DNA of 64,000 nucleotides. Source: Tenrec ecaudatus. Lineage: Eukaryota > Chordata > Mammalia > Afrosoricida > Tenrecidae. Location: contig NC_134530.1 in the NCBI RefSeq assembly GCF_050624435.1, forward strand, positions 146,918,721 to 146,982,720, given 5' to 3'. Of this stretch, positions 58,020 to 64,000 are shown piece by piece. A model generated the notes under the pieces. That model ran no database searches, was not told the origin of the DNA, and saw only the letters and a program-made list of their open reading frames with translations. A program made the position numbers and the translations under genes. Numbering within the stretch: position 1 is the stretch's first letter; the number at the start of each line of letters is the position of its first letter.

Positions 58020-58410
58020 TGGGGCAGGATTGTCTCACTCCCTCCACAGGGCCTTTGCACACATCCTTCTCTTCATCTGGCATGCCTCTTTTCTCCCCTA
58101 GTGTTCACATATCTGGCATCTTTGCATAAGCACCATGTCCACACAAAAAATGTCTTCTCTGGCCACTCGAGCTAAAGTAACCCCATCACACAGAGACCGG
58201 CACAGCCCCTCTATAGTATTTTATTCTTAACACTGTTCACTAGCGAAAATCGTGTTTTACTTGACTGACTTATTCTCTGATGCTCTCCTCCCTTCCACAT
58301 CCCCACTCACTGTACAAACACACGCCCTCAGGAGGCTCACTGTATTCTCAGAGTTTAGAGCACTTGCCAGACACAGGGAGGTGTTCAATAAACATGAGGT
58401 AACTAAGGCT
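58020..58410 (+). mobile_element. L2 LINE 3' part
   Basis: CTCCACAGGGCCTTTGCACA, CTTCATCTGGCATGCCTCTT, TGTCTTCTCTGGCCACTCGA, AGTATTTTATTCTTAACACT and the ending CAGACACAGGGAGGTGTTCA, ATAAAC follow the L2 3' consensus closely. Confidence 0.85.
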
Positions 58411-59434
58411 CACAGCGATTAAAAATTACTTATCCAAACAAAAATAAATTACTTATCCCTGGTCAAAGAGCCCATGGATTAATTGAAGACTTCTGACACT
58501 AGAAACCCAGAATGCTTCCGTTTCTCCTGTACTTCAAGTGCATCTTAGCAATTACAGCCTCTTATTCAATATCTGCCCACCCCAGCACTCTGGAAATGTC
58601 ACAAGGAAAGGCTCTGAAGATGTCAGGCCAATCCTGTGTAGTTCTGCTAGTCCACCTCTAGGAGGGTGTATTGCACATCAATATCGATTGATTGTACCAA
58701 TGAATCAATAAGTTGCTGTCTACATGTGACTCAATAAATATTTCTTCATAGGCTGAGAGCAGTGAGCTCAGGACGTAGGTGCAGAAGCCATGAGCCTTCT
58801 TTGACTCTACTTCACTTTCTTCAAGCAGGAAAGCAACCTTTCCCTAGACCATCCTCTGGGGTCCAAGAGCAATAGGGATGGCAGAAGATTTCTTTGAAAG
58901 TGTGGAGCAGGAACAAGGAAATTGAATATTTAACTGGAGTCTTTTTGTGCCAAGTTCTAAATCTCAGATAGTTATGGTACAGCACTGATCCTTTGGGGTC
59001 TTTTATGCAGGATAAATTACCTTCACTTGGGAATGAATGTCCACACTAGTCTCCCCACAGGCCCCGCAATTCTCAGGGTGTGCTTTAGTATGGGTCAGTG
59101 AAGTAAGGGATTATTGGCTCATCTCATGTAGAGGGTGTGATGGCTGCAAGCAGAAGCAGTAATAAAGACAGAAGTTATGAGCCTACAGCCAGCAGGGAAA
59201 TAGAGTGGGGAGCTGCTAACACACCGTATCCATCTCTAGAAATTTCATAAGATTTGCTCCTCTCTCATGTCATATACTAATCTACTTTTTTTTCCCTTTC
59301 AGGTTAGATTCACCTTCATTTTAGTCAACTACTCTTTTGCAATATCAAGTACATCTGTTCTCTTAGGCTCTTTCTCCATCTGCCCCCTTCTCTGCCTTCC
59401 GTCAAATCCTTCTCAGCTTTAAGAAGGCAGTTTG
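58411..59434. other. Unassigned
   Basis: About 1 kb without recognised elements or coding frames. Confidence 0.45.
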
Positions 59435-59650
59435 AATAGCTAAGTGTAACACTTTGCAGTCCGACTAACCTGGTTTAAAGTACTGGTCTATCAGTTACTA
59501 CTGTACAATGCGCGGATGATCTAATCCTCACGAGCCTTGGTTATCTCATCTCTAAAGGGGGATAATCCTCACAGGGATGTTGTTATAATTAGCATATTTT
59601 GCCTAAAATATTTAAAAAACAATGCATGTAAAAGTTAAGTAGTAGTAAGT
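59435..59650 (+). mobile_element. MIR SINE
   Basis: CTTTGCAGTCCGACTAACCT, CTGGTCTATCAGTTACTACT, GAGCCTTGGTTATCTCATCT, AAAGGGGGATAATCCTCACA, GGGATGTTGTTATAATTAGC follow the MIR order. Confidence 0.85.
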
Positions 59651-60244
59651 TAATAAATAGTAATCACTGTTATTTCTAGTATTCGTCTTATTTATTCTTC
59701 TATCTTTCCCATTCCCATTGGGTCTGTGGTTTGGCTTAACAGAATATTTGATCAGCCATCCATTCCAGCATCTCAAAATGCTTGATCAGGCGGTTGCTGG
59801 AATTCCAGGTTTGTCTTTCTCTTCATAAGTCATTTCCCCATAACTGTGTTGATCCTTGAGACTCTACTTTCCCATCTTTCCTGAAACAACCTTCTAAGAC
59901 AGTGGCCATCAGCCTTATCTTGCCGTTGTAAGCCTGACCTGGATTCTGCGCCAAACACTTGCATGGGAGGACTGGGATATGTGCCACAAAGAGCCTCTTT
60001 GCCTTTGCCCACCATGTTTAATTCATGCAAGCTGCAGACCATTTAAGGAGGCTCAACGAGCTGTGAAGATGAAGATATGAGCCATGCAGATTGAGCGTTA
60101 TTGAATTAAGATGCTAAATGTAGAGCTTAAGTGATGCCATGGAGGGCACAGTGAAAGCCTTAGCGGCTTGGAACAATGGACCAAGCGTGGGCCAAGTGAA
60201 CAGCAACCTGCAAAGCGGCATGGCTTAAAGGAAATGGTCATTTG
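59651..60244. other. Unassigned
   Basis: No repeat recognised. 60040-60240 is a clean, non-repetitive stretch of balanced composition that could be conserved non-coding DNA, but nothing in it decides this. Confidence 0.4.
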
Positions 60245-60800
60245 TCATCCTGGAGTCATCCTCGATTTATCCCTCTCCCTCACCTCGACATTCAATCCAT
60301 CACCGAAACCTGTCAGTTCTACTTCCAAATAAATCGTGTGTGTTCATTTCTCTTCCCTCCCTCTGTGACCACCGAAGGTCAAGCTTCTATCTCCTCTCTT
60401 TGACTATTGTTATAGACTCACTGTCTCTATAATTCTATCTTGTCCCTCAAATCCGATCTCCACCCAGAACCCATTGTAAACTATAGAGCAAGTCACATCA
60501 CTTCCCTGCTTAAAGCTTCCAATCCCTTTACACTGTCCTTATAATAAAATCCAAACTCATCTTGGTTTTAGAGGCCTTTGTAACCATTTGCCCCTCCACC
60601 CACCCCATTCCCCTGTCTACTCTATTCAATTTGGTCTCCTTTTTGTTCCTCCAACACAATAAGGTTCTTCCCCCTTTAAAGTGTGCATGTGTTCCCTAGG
60701 CATGTATTTTGCATAATCTGTACACCCTCCAGGTCTTGGCATATGTAGTCATCTGTGGTCCTTCATACAGTAATCTGCCCCACTGTACACCCCGGTTTAT
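60245..60800 (+). mobile_element. L2 LINE, longer fragment
   Basis: TTCTATCTCCTCTCTTTGAC, AGCAAGTCACATCACTTCCC, TGCTTAAAGCTTCCAATCCC, AATAAAATCCAAACTCATCT, GAGGCCTTTGTAACCATTTG, GGTCTCCTTTTTGTTCCTCC follow the L2 ORF2 3' region in order. Confidence 0.88.
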
Positions 60801-61165
60801 CATCTTTCTTATTTCCTTGACAACTTGCTCATTTTTGTTTACTCTTTTCTACCTGTTTCATGAAAGCAGTAACAGTTTATATCTATTTGTGTAAAATATT
60901 TTGAACTTTTACAATGAAAATAATATGTACAAATCATGTTATAGTCACATAGTAATATAATGAACAGATGTGGAAGATTAAATGAATGAGTTTGTTACCA
61001 GAAGTGTCACTCAAGGGTTTGAGCTTTCATTGACTAAAATCACTCCACACATCCTTTCAGATTCTTGCCTCTAAGTTATAAGTCCACAGCTAGGCAAGTT
61101 AACATAAAGAACAAGGTGATTCATTATTATTTTTTTTAAAAAATAGCTCCACGCTAGTGAAAATA
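60801..61165. other. Unassigned, AT-rich
   Basis: No recognised element; A/T runs at 61128-61144. Confidence 0.4.
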
Positions 61166-61169
61166 AATC

Positions 61170-61480
61170 ACTCATTCATCCAGCAACTATTCTCTAGGTG
61201 TCCATGACGTACAAGACACTGATCAGGCATTGACATCACAGTGTGCGGTGGGCTTAAAGCCTGGGAGACGCAGACAGCAAAAATATATATAATCATGCTT
61301 TGAGGGAAGTGCTGGGGAGGAGGAGAAAGACAGATTGTCCTATCAAGAATAACAATGGAGGAGACCGGGTGGTCAAGGAATGCTTCTCTAAAGAGGATAC
61401 AAAACATAGAACTTCTGACCTGGAGAAGGATGAGCGAAGAGTAAAAATGAGACAATCCAAAGGAAGAGTCTGGCTAGCTG
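61170..61480 (+). mobile_element. L2 LINE fragment
   Basis: CACTCATTCATCCAGCAACT, GTACAAGACACTGATCAGGC, GACCGGGTGGTCAAGGAATG, CTTCTCTAAAGAGGATACA, ACCTGGAGAAGGATGAGCGA follow L2-type order (GGAAGGCTTCTCTGAGGAGG-like and GAGACCTGAAGGATGAG-like). Confidence 0.65.
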
Positions 61481-61628
61481 AGGGGTCTATTTCTTAAAGT
61501 AGTAGAGAGAAGCTTTTGTCGATATGTCTTGTAGATCATGGAAAGTGGAGGGTCTTTTACTCTAGAGACCAGGAGGGACTATGCATAAAACTCTCTGCCA
61601 GAACTTTATAATCCCCTGTTAGCCATAA

Positions 61629-61812
61629 GGAAGAGCCCTGGGGGTGTAGTGGTTACACAATCCGCATGGTCAGCATTTCAAAACCACCAGCAGCTCTGAG
61701 GAAGGAACACTGGGCTTTCTACTCCTGGAAAGAGTTGCAGTCTTGAAAACCCCCAGGGGTTAGCGATGAACTGGCACTGACTGGATGGCAGTGAGTTTTG
61801 TTTTGTTTTGGC
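61629..61812 (+). mobile_element. AfroSINE
   Basis: GGAAGAGCCCTGGGGGTGTA, GTGGTTACACAATCCGCATG, ATTTCAAAACCACCAGCAGC, GCTTTCTACTCCTGGAAAGA, TGGCACTGACTGGATGGCAG, then a GTTTTGTTTTG tail. The middle CTGTCC...GGTC segment is shortened. Confidence 0.88.
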
Positions 61813-62154
61813 TAAAAGGGAAATAAAATTTTTTAAGTCAATCCCATATACCAACATAACTTTAGCACCCAAAGTCTGGGCACTCTGAACTCTCAATGAT
61901 CCTCCAAGGGAGCTCCTACTTTGTCCCGCCTAGCTTTGTTTTTGTCTTCTTTATGCATCTTCAGATCCTTGGAGGATTACAGGTGATTTAAAACCTTTCA
62001 AGGCTTGATGATTTACTTGACACATCCACTTCTCCCTATGTGACACAGACCTGCCTCTTCCACGACCACAGAGAGACCAGTAACCATGCACCTCCTTTGA
62101 CTCTTCTGAGAGGCTGACAGTGCAGAAAAGCAACATAGTGGTGTCTGTGGTGTG
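61813..62154. other. Unassigned
   Basis: No recognised element. Confidence 0.4.
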
Positions 62155-64000
62155 ATTTAAAAAAAAATCATTTTATTAGCAGCTCATGCAGCTCCTATCA
62201 CAATCCATACATGCATCAATTGTGTAAAGCACATTAGTACTTTAATTGCCCTCATCATTCTCAAAACATTTGCTCTCCAATTAAGCCCCTGGCATCTGGT
62301 CCTCATTTTCCCCTGCCCTCCCCGCTCCCCCTCCCTCATGAACCCTTGATAATTTACAAATTATTATTTTGTCATACCTTACACTGTTCGACGTCTCCCT
62401 TCACCCACTTTTCTGTTGTCCATCCCCCAGGGAGGAGGTTATATCTAGATCTCTGTAATAAGTTCCCCCTTTCTACCCCACCGTCCATCCACCCTCCCAG
62501 TATCGCCACTCTCACCATGGGTCCTGCAGGGATCATCCGCCCTGGATTCCCTGTTTCCAGTTCCTATCTGTACCAGTGTACATCCCCTGGTCTAGCCAGA
62601 TTTGTAAGGTAGAATTGGGATCATAATAGTGGTGGGGGAGGAAACATTCAGGAACTAGAGGAAAAGTTGTATGTTTTATCATTGCTACACTGCACTCTGA
62701 CTGGCTCGTCTCCTCCCAGCAACCCTTCCGTAAGGGTGTATAGTTGCCTACAGATTGGCTTCAGGTCTCTACTCTGCACAACCCCTCATACACAATGATG
62801 TGATTTTTTTTCTGATGATTCCTGATACCTGATCCCTTCAACACCTAGCGATTGCACAGGCTGGTGTGCTTCTTCTATGTGGGCTTTGTTGCTTCTGAGC
62901 TTGATGGCCGCTTGTTTACCTTCAAGCCTTCAAGACACCAGAAGCTATATCTTTTGATAGCCTGTCTCCATCAGCTTTCTTCACCACATTTGCTTATGCA
63001 CCCACTTTGTTTACAGGAATCGTGTCGGGAAGGTGGGCATCATGGAATGACAATTTAATAGAACAAAGTGTTATTGCATTGAGGGTGTACTAGAGTAGAG
63101 TCCCAATGTACATCTGCTACCATAATATTAAACCTATAAATATATGCACATAAATCCATTTGTACATCCTCATATATAAATATATTTACATTTGTACATG
63201 CCTTTATTTAGACCTCTATAAATGCCCTTTACCTCCTAGCTCTTACCTCTATTTCCTGTTACTTTCCTCTTGTCCCACTATCATGTTCAGCTTTCATCTG
63301 GGTTTCAGTAATTCCTCTTGGTTACATTACCCTTTATCACACCCTACCAGGCCTCCTATACCCTCCTCACCACCAATTTGGATCACTTGTTGTTCCCTTG
63401 CCCCTGGGTTTGTTAAAACCACTTCCTTTCCCCCCCCACATCTCCATTTCCCATATACCCCCAGAACAGTCAATCCTGTTGTTTTCTCCTCCAGATTGTT
63501 CATCCAGCCTATCTTATTTAGACAGACCTGTGGCGATAATAATATGCACAAAAACCAGACAGAGCAAAACCAAGAAACAAAATAAAACAAAACACCACCA
63601 ACAAGCCAATGCCAAAAAAAAAAATCACAACAAGAAAGAAAAGCTTGTAGTTAGTTCAAAGACTGTTTGTTGGCCTTTAGGAGTGTTTTCTGGTCGAGTC
63701 TGATAGGGCACCAAGCCCTGGCCCCAAAGTCTATTTTTGGTCTTCCCTGGGGACTTTGTTGCTCTGTACCCCTTGCTGTTCTGTTCCATGCCCTTAGTGT
63801 TTTGCCTCAGTGTGGTGGAATCAGATCCAGCGGAATTCCCTCACTGTGTCTCCAGTGCTGTCCCCTGTAGGGCCATGGGTCAGTGAGGGATGTCATGTCT
63901 CCTAGTGGGGCTGGCCATATGGTCTTCTCTGTGAATTGGCTGCTCTGAGCGGGAATCTCTTCATCAAGTCTTGGTGGGCCAGGATGTGCTCCACTCTCTC
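62155..64000 (-). mobile_element. L1 3' UTR, antisense, runs off the right edge
   Basis: Reversed A-tail and terminus at 62158-62190 (AAAAAAAAATCATTTTATTA), then every block of the dominant 3' UTR in order. One copy of the 250-bp module lies near 62830-63060, the A-rich AAAACAAAACACCACCAACA block near 63590, and the CTTGTAGTTAGTTCAAAGAC and TGGTGGGCCAGGATGTGCTC blocks to the window end. ORF2 is not reached. It is probably the most complete 3' UTR copy here. Confidence 0.9.

Overview
The window looks like mammalian nuclear DNA from an afrotherian (elephant, hyrax, tenrec, golden mole or aardvark group). The main evidence is at least eleven copies of a tRNA-type SINE of the AfroSINE kind (GGAGCCCTGGTGGTGTAGTGG-like head, GTCAGAATTGACTCGATGG-like tail). 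These occur with many pieces of a BovB/RTE LINE and with one L1 lineage whose very long 3' UTR recurs throughout. Older pan-mammalian repeats (MIR, L2, MER20, MER5, a MaLR-type LTR) lie between them. The species cannot be fixed from sequence alone.

No host protein-coding exon, tRNA, rRNA or other cellular RNA gene could be supported. Every recognisable protein signature belongs to a decayed retrotransposon: L1 ORF1 and ORF2, and RTE endonuclease and reverse transcriptase. The window therefore reads as intergenic DNA or the inside of a large intron.

Layout. 1-3522: two L1 3' UTRs arranged tail-out, back to back. 3640-4590: an older L1 3' end with a tandem duplication. 5690-6195: an LTR-like repeat, seen again inverted at 33190-33700. 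6288-9935: an AfroSINE split by an L1 tail, which carries a second L1; that L1 keeps both ends but has lost most of its coding region. 11788-12695: an RTE fragment. 12725-18756: the most repeat-poor stretch, holding an AT-rich TAATTA cluster and a MEF2/E-box cluster, both candidate regulatory DNA. 18757-27047: AfroSINEs, MER20, MIR, L2, long dinucleotide arrays and two antisense L1 3' UTRs. 28345-32735: an almost complete antisense RTE split by an old L1. 33190-37745: LTR-like repeat, L1, AfroSINEs, RTE. 37746-42105: mostly unassigned, with two MIRs. 42110-44290: antisense RTE. 46085-46675: antisense L1 containing a perfect 44-bp palindrome. 47425-51415: MER5 copies and old L1. 51632-55205: one RTE interrupted by a second RTE and by an L1. 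55261-55903: a long imperfect inverted repeat of unknown family. 56070-64000: MaLR LTR, AfroSINEs, L2, MIR and an antisense L1 running off the right edge.

The elements relate to each other rather than to host genes. AfroSINE tails resemble the RTE 3' end, which suggests RTE machinery moved them. The nested insertions give a relative order of activity. All boundaries were read by eye and may be off by tens of bases.
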